Translations under genes and position numbers: made by a program | Part shown: piece by piece, positions 26,632 through 34,798 of the stretch | How the letters are laid out: the number at the start of each line of letters is the position of its first letter | How positions within the stretch are numbered: the first letter of the stretch is position 1 | DNA from: Desulfomonile tiedjei | GTDB taxonomy: Bacteria; Desulfobacterota; Desulfomonilia; Desulfomonilales; Desulfomonilaceae | Direction of reading: 5' to 3' | Assembly: GCA_016212925.1 (NCBI GenBank) | Contig: JACRDF010000050.1 | Location: 183,426 to 247,425, forward strand | Length of the DNA: 64,000 bases | The notes under the pieces: model-generated | Database searches by the model: none | What the model saw: the letters and a program-made list of their open reading frames with translations, nothing else | What the model was told of the DNA's origin: nothing

Positions 26632-28383
26632 GTGTCGGGAAGAGAGAATTTAGGATTGGGTGAAACTGGTCCGGACACGAAAATTGTATCATGGACCGCC
26701 GCGGGGTTGGTCGTATGCAGCGTCAGTGCCGCAATACTCATCGGGAACATCGGCTTCCAGGGTGACGACTGGTGGCAATTCGCGTGGCCGTACTGGAATT
26801 CGTTTCCTTACTCCATCTGGGAATACATTAAGGAATCCCGGCGGCCTGTCGAAGGGCTTTACACGGTTCTGGCCTTTGAGACCTTCGGACTGAACAGGAT
26901 CTGGTACAATCTCTCGGCTTTGCTCTTGTCCATGGGGTCTTGCCTGCTCATGGGAGCTTGCTTGAAAAAAGCTTTTCCGGGCAGGGACTCTCTCGTGGTG
27001 TTAAGTGCCCTGTTTGCGTTTGTCCTGACCCCCCTTTCCAATCTTCTGTACATGTTTCATACGGACAATTCTCGACTGTCCGTATTGTTGTTTTGGGTGT
27101 CTGTGTGGGCTTTTCAGCGATGGGCTCAGGTTTCGCCGTCGTGGCACGGGCTGATATTGCCCGTCCTTCTTTACTACCTGGCCGCGTTTACTTACGAGAA
27201 TACGACATTCCTCATCTTTTCCGTTCCGCTGTTCGTCTGGCCGATTCACACCCGGAACCAAAATGGATTGTCATACCGGTCTTTTCTGCTTCGGGTCGGC
27301 ACAGGAATTACGGCAGCCTTCACGGTTTTCGTCTTGGTCAGGTTTGCGGTTTTTTCAGGGGGTGCGGTGGGGCACAGCTCCTTGATCCCGCCCTGGAGCC
27401 TGGCATGGACATATATCACCAACTTGGCGCTATACTGTTTGATTCCATTTCGGGACCTTTCCGGCGACAAACTGGCCTGGACTTGGGGATGCCTGGTAGC
27501 ATTGATAGCCTCAGGCTTGCTCTATCGCGCCGCGAGTGGGGATTCTTCGAGCCGCGAGAAGCCGGCCAGTTGGGAACGAAGTTGGCTTTATGTAGCTGTG
27601 CTGGGACTGGCTGTTCTGGTGCTTGGCATGCTGCCCTACCTGATGGCCGGATATGATTCCTCAATGGGTTTTACCAGCCAAAGCCGCATTTATTCCGCGG
27701 GTTCGTACGGAGTGGCAATACTACTGGGCTTGTCGGTTACGGCTCCCAGGAGCCAAGGAATGCGGTCGGTGATGAAAGTTGCCGCTGTTGTTGTTATAGC
27801 TTTGATGGCGGTTTTCTTCATGGATCTGAGAAACAAGTGGCTGGAGGCGGCCGAGAAGAGGGACCAAATCTGCGCAAACCTTGTAGAGCAAGTCCCGGAT
27901 GTCGCGCCGGGCACGACGTTCCTGTTCCTGGACCTTCAGTGGTACTTGCCCGATCACGGTGCTCAGAGCGCCGTAGTGTTTCAGGGGGTTGATGGGCTGG
28001 GCCAATTTGTGCGCATGCTGTACGACAAGCAGGACCTCCACGCCTACTTCCTTTATCCAAAAGACCAGGTGAAGGGTGACAAGGAAGGGCGCAGCGCAAC
28101 AGCATCGCAGGCTGGGCTGGTAGCTCGCGGGAGCGCGATCAGACCGCCAATCCCGCTGGACAGCCTGCTTATCTTCATGCGCCAGGGGTCAAAGCTGGTT
28201 CTTCTTGACACTATCTCCGAGCGCGACTCTCTTGCTGCGATTCACTGGAATGGTGTGACCGCCATACATTCGAACAAAAATCTCATTATGCCGCCGCGCG
28301 AACCCAACCGTCCACGGAAGACACCTTGCCCATCAACTCCTGCAGGCAGGTATGCCTCCATAAAAGGTCGAACCACACACTAG
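26632..28383 (+). CDS. Polytopic membrane protein, GT-C glycosyltransferase-like
   Basis: A 583-residue protein starting with GTG. Ten to eleven hydrophobic segments run from about residue 22 to 405, followed by a soluble domain of about 180 residues. The first external loop has GFQGDDWWQF with paired aspartates (45-46), the position where GT-C glycosyltransferases keep their catalytic acid. The general layout of membrane half plus soluble tail also agrees. No specific family is recognised, so the call is tentative; a polysaccharide or lipid-linked sugar role is inferred. The GTG has only GTGAAGG far upstream, so the start is uncertain. Confidence 0.5.
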   Translation: MSGRENLGLGETGPDTKIVSWTAAGLVVCSVSAAILIGNIGFQGDDWWQFAWPYWNSFPYSIWEYIKESRRPVEGLYTVLAFETFGLNRIWYNLSALLLSMGSCLLMGACLKKAFPGRDSLVVLSALFAFVLTPLSNLLYMFHTDNSRLSVLLFWVSVWAFQRWAQVSPSWHGLILPVLLYYLAAFTYENTTFLIFSVPLFVWPIHTRNQNGLSYRSFLLRVGTGITAAFTVFVLVRFAVFSGGAVGHSSLIPPWSLAWTYITNLALYCLIPFRDLSGDKLAWTWGCLVALIASGLLYRAASGDSSSREKPASWERSWLYVAVLGLAVLVLGMLPYLMAGYDSSMGFTSQSRIYSAGSYGVAILLGLSVTAPRSQGMRSVMKVAAVVVIALMAVFFMDLRNKWLEAAEKRDQICANLVEQVPDVAPGTTFLFLDLQWYLPDHGAQSAVVFQGVDGLGQFVRMLYDKQDLHAYFLYPKDQVKGDKEGRSATASQAGLVARGSAIRPPIPLDSLLIFMRQGSKLVLLDTISERDSLAAIHWNGVTAIHSNKNLIMPPREPNRPRKTPCPSTPAGRYASIKGRTTH

Positions 28384-28764
28384 GGTCTTCACGTCGTCTC
28401 TATGAGAGATCACCCAGCGAGCAAATTGGTCGTCAGGCCAGTTTTCTACCGGAGGACAAAAAGTCTGCTCCTCTCGGTGCGGCATCATTGATTCCGGTAC
28501 GATTCTTTCCGTATCTCTTCCACTCATGGCACATCTCCGTATTCGATCCGTTACGTCATTCTAGATGCGAACATCCGCGATTCGATTCATGCCGAAAAAA
28601 GAAAGGGCGGGGCTCATACCATTGCGCGGCCAAACAATGAATAATCCCTTGAATCAGACACTGACCTGGGCACCAGGTCAGTGCTGCTTTGGCTGCGAGG
28701 TCATCTTCACAGTTTGAAAGCGAGCCGATATCATTTCAGCGCGTGGTAGGAGAAGTAGTTTCAT
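28384..28764. repeat. Intergenic stretch with the 25-bp palindrome module (copy 3)
   Basis: The perfect palindrome (arms CACTGACCTGG / CCAGGTCAGTG) lies at 28659-28683. It is followed by GCTGCTTTGGCTGCGAGGTC and ATCTTCACAGTTTGAAAGCG, the inverted equivalent of 3370-3405. Inverted-repeat element copy D begins about 80 bases later. No gene is supported in 28384-28658. Confidence 0.55.
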
Positions 28765-28956
28765 TGTAGCAATTGCCAACAAACAATGTCCGTTGGCCCC
28801 CAACGCCCCCCACTATTTTTGATTTGCTCACCCCGTCGTTGCAGCGAAAGCGGGAACCCAGGGAATCCAGCGAAACGCGGGACTGGATTCCTGCCTTCGC
28901 AGGAATGACGGAATGGCGTCCTCCCGAATCAGGCAAAAATTTTGGCAAACACTTTA
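28765..28956. repeat. Non-autonomous inverted-repeat element, copy D (192 bp)
   Basis: The left end is TGTAGCAATTGCCAACAA..TGTCCGTTGG; the right end is ..GAATCAGGCAAAAATTTTGG followed by CAAACACTTTA. Interior hairpins are shared with copies C and E, in the same orientation as C. The remaining 28957-29184 has no gene. Confidence 0.75.
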
Positions 28957-29133
28957 AAGGCAGGCATCAGTGCCTGCAATGTTTACATCCATGAAAGGCA
29001 TGGGTACGAGACCCGCAGGGTGTTGCAAGCAAGAAATTCTTGACAGAGGCGCGCGGGTGGGTGATTATCACTTACCTACTCCTTGTGGGGTTCATATAGC
29101 CCATACTTCGCATAATCAGTTAGCTATTCACTA

Positions 29134-29150
29134 GGTTAGTTACATTAACC
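29134..29150. promoter_or_regulatory. Candidate operator GGTTA-N7-TAACC upstream of the thiolase gene
   Basis: An inverted repeat GGTTA GTTACAT TAACC lies 34 bases upstream of the thiolase start. A TetR regulator is encoded in the same cluster (32787), making this a plausible binding site, but palindromes of this size also arise by chance. TTGACA at 29040 has no good -10 partner. Confidence 0.3.
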
Positions 29151-29184
29151 CACCCCCCACCATCCCGATTGACGCGGAGGGTAC

Positions 29185-30378
29185 ATGTCAGGACAATTCG
29201 TCATCGTAGGCGCCAAAAGGACCGCTTTCGGCAGGTACCTCGGCTCACTCTCCGAAATGGAGCCCCTGGAACTGGCTGTTCACGCGGGACGAGCCGCTCT
29301 CACGGCCCAGGGAAACGATCTGGGGAGCCACATCGACCAGGTATTTGTCGGCAATTGCATGCCGGGCTCTTTTGAGACCGGCTCGGTGGCAGGGCGGCAA
29401 ATCGCCCTCAAGCTGGGCTTGGATCGCTTCACAATCACGCTTGATACCGCGTGTTGCTCACCGCTGACAGCGCTTCGGATGGCTTGGTGGGCGCTCCGGC
29501 TCGGGGAAGCGTCCGCGGCCCTGGTTATCGGGGTCGAATCCATGAGCCGTGTCCCGCATACCAGCAGGGAATTGAGGGCCGGTGTGCGGATTGGAGAAGT
29601 GAAGCTCAAGGATTCCATCTTTCCCATCAGTTATCCGGGGTACAAGTCTGTGGCGGAGGATGCATCGGACGGTGCTGAAAAATACCAGGTCCCAAAGCGG
29701 CTGCTTGACACGTGGGCAATGGCCTCTCATTCCAAGTGGGCCAGGGCTCGTGAGGGCGGCAAATTTGACGAGGAGATCGCTCCTATAGTTGCCAGGAAGG
29801 GAAGAGAAAAATCCATCTTCTCAGTGGATGAATCCCCCCGGCCGGACAGCAGTGTAGCCGCGATCGAGCAACTCCCCGCTATCTTCGGATCCAAGACAAC
29901 CACTGCGGGCAACGCCCCCGGACTAAGCGACGGAGCTTCAGCCGTAGTGATCATGACGGAGCAAAAGGCGCGAGAACTCAATCTCACACCTCTCGGCAGA
30001 ATTGTCCACATGGCTGGGGAAACCGACCAGCCCAACGGCATCTCATGGATACCTGCGCTTACCATCCGAAAAGTCTTGGCCGGAGCCGACCTTGACCTGC
30101 AACGGATGGATCTGATCGAGATCAACGAAGCCTTTGCCGCGATGCCTTTGGTGAGCACCAAGATCCTCGCGAACGAAGACTCGGACAAGTGGTACGAGCT
30201 ATTGAGGATGACCAACGTCAACGGCGGCGCCATCGCATTGGGCCACCCGGTAGGCGCATCAGGCCTCAGAATTATGATGACCATGATGTATGAGCTGCGC
30301 CGACGCGGTGGCGGCTTGGGCGTCTCGGCCATATGCGGCGGCCTAACCCAGGGTGAAGCCGTCATAGTCGAGGTTTGA
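29185..30378 (+). CDS. Thiolase family protein (acetyl-CoA C-acetyltransferase)
   Basis: A 397-residue thiolase. It opens with GQFVIVGAKRTAFGRYLGSL. The nucleophilic cysteine is C90 or C91 in LDTACCSPLTALRMA, slightly unlike the usual NxVCxSG. The C-terminal histidine motif NVNGGAIALGHPVGASG (about 350) and the second cysteine in SAICGG (about 381) are present. It cleaves 3-ketoacyl-CoA or condenses acetyl-CoA. The ATG follows GGAGGGTAC. First gene of the acyl-CoA module that continues with a FadJ-like enzyme. Substrate chain length is unknown. Confidence 0.9.
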   Translation: MSGQFVIVGAKRTAFGRYLGSLSEMEPLELAVHAGRAALTAQGNDLGSHIDQVFVGNCMPGSFETGSVAGRQIALKLGLDRFTITLDTACCSPLTALRMAWWALRLGEASAALVIGVESMSRVPHTSRELRAGVRIGEVKLKDSIFPISYPGYKSVAEDASDGAEKYQVPKRLLDTWAMASHSKWARAREGGKFDEEIAPIVARKGREKSIFSVDESPRPDSSVAAIEQLPAIFGSKTTTAGNAPGLSDGASAVVIMTEQKARELNLTPLGRIVHMAGETDQPNGISWIPALTIRKVLAGADLDLQRMDLIEINEAFAAMPLVSTKILANEDSDKWYELLRMTNVNGGAIALGHPVGASGLRIMMTMMYELRRRGGGLGVSAICGGLTQGEAVIVEV

Positions 30379-30396
30379 GAGAGTGCAGGATGAAAT

Positions 30397-30434
30397 TGCG
30401 GGGAGGCCCTTTTTACAAAAAGGGCCTCCCCGCA
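30397..30434. terminator. Mobile terminator-like palindrome (copy 2)
   Basis: Eighteen-base arms around a 2-base centre: GCGGGGAGGCCCTTTTT and its reverse complement. It begins 19 bases after the thiolase stop. The following CCCCTCCCCAAAAACTTTC matches the tail of copy 1 at 1807-1825, so the whole unit seems to be duplicated. Confidence 0.6.
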
Positions 30435-30458
30435 CCCCTCCCCAAAAACTTTCATATC

Positions 30459-30507
30459 CTGCTTGTTGAATGCTTTCCGCTGATAGCGGAAAGCATTCAA
30501 CAAGCAG
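30459..30507. repeat. Perfect 23-bp stem-loop between thiolase and FadJ-like genes
   Basis: CTGCTTGTTGAATGCTTTCC plus GCT (30459-30481) is exactly complementary to 30485-30507, leaving a 3-base loop. There is no T-tract, so it is not a typical terminator. In RNA it would be a very stable hairpin just before the next gene's leader; an RNase III or RNA-stability site is possible. Confidence 0.6.
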
Positions 30508-30600
30508 CCTGCGCCATTTCGAAAGAGCACAGGGATGATTTTCAGACCTCTTCTTTTTAGAAGCGCCGCACTATAACCGAGAAATTCAACAGGAGGGAGC

Positions 30601-32700
30601 ATGCCCGAGATCATTTACAGCCTGGATCAGGCTTCTCGATTTGCCACAATGGTCATAGACACAGCGGGGCCTGTAAACACCATCGGCCAGCAGTTCATAA
30701 CCGATCTGGAGAAGGCCGTTGCTAGTGCGCTAAAGGACGAGGTTCGTGGAGTCGTTGTGATCTCGGCAAAGAAAAAGAGCTTCCTCGACGGGGCCAACCT
30801 GAAGGAAGTATTGACCGGCGGCACGCCTCAATTAGTTCGCCAGATACTGCACAGATTCCAGGAGGCCCTGGACGCCCTGGCTAAAGCACCTTTCCCTGTG
30901 GTGGCGATCTTGGATGGCCAAACCGCTTTGGGCGGCGGCTTGGAACTGCTGTTGTGGGCTTGCGACCATGTGTTTGCCACCCCGGATTCAAGAGTGGGGC
31001 AGCTTGAAGTGAGCGTTGGGCTTTTCCCGGCAGGCGGCGCTACTCAGACATTGCGCCGTGTGGTGGGTTTCAAGGCAGCCGTGGAGTTAATAATCACAGC
31101 AAGAATAAGCTCGGTCGAGTCTTTTTCAGGTTCCGAAGCCTTCACCTTATGTTCTTCTGCCGAATTGAGGCCAAAGGCGTTGAGTTGGTTGGCCGATCAT
31201 CAGGGAGTCGTAAACCGCAATTACGATCCCAATTATCATGAACCGAGCCCTATTAGTGATGACGAAAAACAGAAGATTCTAAACGCGGCCAGATTCAGGT
31301 ACACCATATGCCCTGACCGCCCTAACATGCTTGCCGTGATCGAAGCTCTGGAAGCCGGCCTGAGGTTGCCGTTCGATCAGGCGGTCAAAAACGAGATCGA
31401 CCTGTTCGTTCCGATCATGTTTCACCCGAATACGCGCAACAAGGTAGACCTCTTCTTTCTTGCCACAAGCGTTGGTCCGAAGCTGGCCAAGATCGACCCT
31501 TCCGCGGCCGTGCGCGCCGACAGGATCGCCGTAATCGGAGCCGGCCTTATGGGCCAAGGTATAGCTCAAGTGGCTGCGGACAAGGGAGCACACGTTACTC
31601 TGATCGACGTGGATGAAGAGAAGGTACGGGCTGCTGTGGACAACGTCGACCGTTCCTTGGGAGACCGGGTCGCTCGCGGCAGATGGAGCCCGGGTCGAAA
31701 GGAAGCGGTCATGTCCCACATCCAATGGACCACGGACTACAGCGACATCAGGGACGTGCCGTTGGTCATCGAATGCGTCTTTGAGGACCTACCCTTGAAA
31801 AGGAAAATCCTCGCGCAGGTCCAGCAAGTCAATCCCGATGCCATATTTGCGTCCAACACTTCCACAATACCCATGGCGGATATTTCATCCGAAGCGTCCA
31901 GGCCTGAACACGTTGTAGGGATGCATTACTTCTCGCCGGTACCGCTGATGCCGCTACTCGAAGTGATTCAAGGTCCGTCGACAAGCAGGCAGGCGCTGGC
32001 CACTGCGGTGACAGCGGGCAGAGCCATGGGAAAGACGGTGATCCTCGTCGGTGATGGTCCGGGTTTCTATACCAGTAGAACGTTCGGCAATTTTGTCATG
32101 AATGGTTTCATATTGGTGGAATTGGGCCTGTCGCCGTGGGATGTAGACTTTTTGGCTTTGCAGGCAGGATTTCCGCAGGGACCATTGCATGTTTACGGCA
32201 CCACAGGCGGAATGGTCGTGTACCACGCAAGCCGTTTCATGGCCGAGCGATTCCCTGACAGGATGACTGTGCCCCCGACTCTGACCAAACTATACGAAGC
32301 AGGATACGTGGGCCTGGGGAAGCCTTCGTTTTACGTGGACCCGCGGAAGTTTGTCCGAGACGAATCCGCGCTGGCTCATGTGGTGAGAAGGGAAGGAATG
32401 CCTAGGCCGACCGATACCGAAGCAAAAGACATCCTTTTGCTCGGAATGGTGAACGAAGCCTTCTGGTGCTTGAGTGAAGGGATCCTACGCGATTATTACA
32501 GCATGGACCTAGGCGCGGTCCTGGGTATAGGCTTTCCTGATTGCTGGCACGGGCCGGGCCGGTACGTCAGCCAGCGGGGCGTTAAGGCGGTTCATTCCAG
32601 ACTGACGGAACTATCCGAAAAATTCAACATGCCTGCCCTGGCGCCTGCGCCTGAATTCGAGCGACTCATCGCGTGCGGTCTGGACTCATCGCTTGTGTAG
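30601..32700 (+). CDS. FadJ/FadB-like 3-hydroxyacyl-CoA dehydrogenase with enoyl-CoA hydratase domain
   Basis: A 699-residue bifunctional beta-oxidation enzyme. An N-terminal crotonase domain (about 1-190) holds FLDGANLKEVL, ALGGGLELLLWACD and GQLEVSVGLFPAGG, supplying the two catalytic glutamates. The NAD-binding domain starts at about 310 with AVIGAGLMGQGIAQVAADKG and carries EHVVGMHYFSPVPLMPLLEV with the catalytic His. C-terminal HAD repeats run from about 490 to 690. It hydrates enoyl-CoA and oxidises 3-hydroxyacyl-CoA to feed the adjacent thiolase. The ATG has CAGGAGGGAGC upstream, a strong site. No sign of truncation. Confidence 0.93.
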   Translation: MPEIIYSLDQASRFATMVIDTAGPVNTIGQQFITDLEKAVASALKDEVRGVVVISAKKKSFLDGANLKEVLTGGTPQLVRQILHRFQEALDALAKAPFPVVAILDGQTALGGGLELLLWACDHVFATPDSRVGQLEVSVGLFPAGGATQTLRRVVGFKAAVELIITARISSVESFSGSEAFTLCSSAELRPKALSWLADHQGVVNRNYDPNYHEPSPISDDEKQKILNAARFRYTICPDRPNMLAVIEALEAGLRLPFDQAVKNEIDLFVPIMFHPNTRNKVDLFFLATSVGPKLAKIDPSAAVRADRIAVIGAGLMGQGIAQVAADKGAHVTLIDVDEEKVRAAVDNVDRSLGDRVARGRWSPGRKEAVMSHIQWTTDYSDIRDVPLVIECVFEDLPLKRKILAQVQQVNPDAIFASNTSTIPMADISSEASRPEHVVGMHYFSPVPLMPLLEVIQGPSTSRQALATAVTAGRAMGKTVILVGDGPGFYTSRTFGNFVMNGFILVELGLSPWDVDFLALQAGFPQGPLHVYGTTGGMVVYHASRFMAERFPDRMTVPPTLTKLYEAGYVGLGKPSFYVDPRKFVRDESALAHVVRREGMPRPTDTEAKDILLLGMVNEAFWCLSEGILRDYYSMDLGAVLGIGFPDCWHGPGRYVSQRGVKAVHSRLTELSEKFNMPALAPAPEFERLIACGLDSSLV

Positions 32701-32786
32701 GACCGTGAAGCCTTGGCGAGGACCTTTTTTCAGAATGGATTCCAACGATAGTTGCTTCCGCGGGTGCCGTGGGGGCGAGTCCTAGA

Positions 32787-33428
32787 ATGGGAAAACCTCA
32801 CATCAAAAAGATAAATGACAGGCATTTGCCCCCTGGTCGGGTCAAGATCGCGGAAGCCCTGAGATCTCTGCTCGCGGAGAAGGAGTTCAGCGCGATCACT
32901 ACTTCTGAAATAGCCAAAACAGCCGGTGTGACCGAAGCCCTCATTTACAAATATTTCCAGGATAAGCGGGACCTGCTGCATCAGGTCTTGAAGGAATACA
33001 TGGAGGATTTCCTCTCACGAGGGCAGATGGACCTGCGGGGGATCAAGGGGGCCCTTAACAAACTGCGAAAGCTCATTTGGTCTCACATCAACATGTATGC
33101 CGCAAATAGGGTGTTCGCCAGGATCTTACTGCTGGAAGTAAGGAACTATCCGGACTATTTCAAAAGCGACGCGTACGAGATAGTCCGGCGGTACGGCAAG
33201 ATGGTCCGACAGATTGTCAAAGAAGGTATCGAAGGCGGTGAAATCCGCGACGACATCTCGGTGTCTGTCATCAGACAGGCTGTTCTAGGGGGGATAGAAC
33301 ATGTATGTCTTCCCGGAGTCATCTTCAATCGCGACATCGAAGCCGACAAACTCACTGAAGAGCTTTGCGAGCTTATCTTTAACGGTATAGCTCAAACTCA
33401 CTCCAGCCCGGACAAGGGCTCAGAGTGA
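32787..33428 (+). CDS. TetR family transcriptional regulator
   Basis: A 213-residue regulator. The helix-turn-helix lies at about 15-62 (IAEALRSLLAEKEFSAITTS, EIAKTAGVTEALIYKYFQDK). The C-terminal ligand-binding domain is helical, about 75-195. By position between beta-oxidation genes it probably senses an acyl-CoA or free acid and controls this module, as FadR/PsrA-type TetR proteins do. The ATG at 32787 is preferred; a GTG 18 bases upstream (32769) is an alternative. It ends just before the acyl-CoA dehydrogenase leader. Confidence 0.9.
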   Translation: MGKPHIKKINDRHLPPGRVKIAEALRSLLAEKEFSAITTSEIAKTAGVTEALIYKYFQDKRDLLHQVLKEYMEDFLSRGQMDLRGIKGALNKLRKLIWSHINMYAANRVFARILLLEVRNYPDYFKSDAYEIVRRYGKMVRQIVKEGIEGGEIRDDISVSVIRQAVLGGIEHVCLPGVIFNRDIEADKLTEELCELIFNGIAQTHSSPDKGSE

Positions 33429-33454
33429 CGGCTCACCTCTCGGGAGGCCCAAAC

Positions 33455-34597
33455 ATGGAGATTATCAACTATTCGGAAGAGCACCGGATTTTCAGAGACG
33501 CGGTTCGAAAATTCTTTGAAAAAGAGGTCGTTCCTTACATTGAAGAATGGGAGGAGGCCGGTATAGTCCCCAAATCAGCCTGGAAAAAAATGGGGGAACA
33601 AGGTTTCTTGTGCATGGACCTTCCTGAGAAATACGGGGGAATGGAAGCGGACTTTCTTTATTCCGTCATCCTTATGGAGGAACTCACAAGGACAAACCAT
33701 TTCGGCCTGGCGTGTTTCCTCCACAGCGACATAGTGGTCCCTTACATAACCTCCTATGCCTCTGAGGAGTTGAAAGAGAAATACCTGCCCGGTTGCATAT
33801 CCGGAGACATAATCACTGCCGTGGGCATGACCGAGCCCAACGCGGGGAGCGACCTTGCGTCCATACGAACCACAGCGGTCGATGACGGTGACCACGTGAT
33901 AATCAACGGGCAGAAGACCTTCATCAGCAATGGCCAGAACTGCGATCTGATCGTCCTCGCGGTCAAGGACCCGTCGGTGAAAGTTCCGCACAAGGCTATA
34001 GACCTCTATGCGGTCGAAGCAGCCACCCCCGGATTCGACAAGGGCAGAACGCTGAAAAAGGTTGGGTGGCACAGCCAAGACACTGCTGAGCTTTTCTTTA
34101 CTGATTGCCGCGTTCCCAAAGCAAATCGCCTGGGAGCTAAGGGCGGGGGCTTTGTCATGCTTATGGAAAAGCTCCAACAGGAACGCCTCGTGTGCTGCAT
34201 CGGGGCCGTGAGCGCAGCGGAAAACATCCTCAATCTTACTATTCAGTACTGCAAGGAGCGAACAGCCTTTGGGAAATCTATCTCCAAGTTTCAGAATACC
34301 CAATTCAAGATCGTGGAGATGGCTACTCAGGTGAAGCTCGGCCGGACATTCATCGACAAGCTGATTGTGGATCACATGGAAGGCAAGGATGTGGTGCTGG
34401 AAGTATCTATGGCCAAGTACTGGATTACCGAAATGGCCATGCGCGTGATCGACGGCTGCTTGCAACTCCACGGCGGGTACGGCTACTGTGAGGAATACCC
34501 CGTGGCCCGTGCATGGAGAGACATGAGAGTCTTTTTGATCTTTGCAGGCACCAACGAGGTGATGAAAGAGATCGCGGCGAAACGCCTCGGGTTGTAA
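33455..34597 (+). CDS. Acyl-CoA dehydrogenase
   Basis: A 380-residue flavoprotein. The start at ATG 33455 follows GGGAGG with 7-base spacing. Conserved segments: GFLCMDLPEKYGG (about 48), VGMTEPNAGSDLAS (about 124), FISNGQNCDL (about 152), RTAFGKSISKFQNTQFKI (about 270) and the catalytic-glutamate region HGGYGYCEEYPVARAWRD (about 343). It introduces the alpha-beta double bond, passing electrons to ETF, which is encoded elsewhere. It sits 26 bases after the TetR gene and belongs to the same acyl-CoA cluster. Substrate (short, branched or aromatic side chain) cannot be told from sequence. Confidence 0.94.
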   Translation: MEIINYSEEHRIFRDAVRKFFEKEVVPYIEEWEEAGIVPKSAWKKMGEQGFLCMDLPEKYGGMEADFLYSVILMEELTRTNHFGLACFLHSDIVVPYITSYASEELKEKYLPGCISGDIITAVGMTEPNAGSDLASIRTTAVDDGDHVIINGQKTFISNGQNCDLIVLAVKDPSVKVPHKAIDLYAVEAATPGFDKGRTLKKVGWHSQDTAELFFTDCRVPKANRLGAKGGGFVMLMEKLQQERLVCCIGAVSAAENILNLTIQYCKERTAFGKSISKFQNTQFKIVEMATQVKLGRTFIDKLIVDHMEGKDVVLEVSMAKYWITEMAMRVIDGCLQLHGGYGYCEEYPVARAWRDMRVFLIFAGTNEVMKEIAAKRLGL

Positions 34598-34798
34598 GCG
34601 TCCCATTTGAGGGGCCTTGACCCAAACGGGGTTCAGTAGAGTCAGTTACCAAGAAACACTGTGAAGTTTGCGATCGCGGATCTCGGGCACGGTCCCGCGG
34701 GACGCGGGATGCCTCTACGGAAAGCCGCAACCCTCCGGCCGCTGCCTCGTGATCCGGAAACAACGTCCCTTTGTACAAACAACTTTTGGTGGTGGAAA

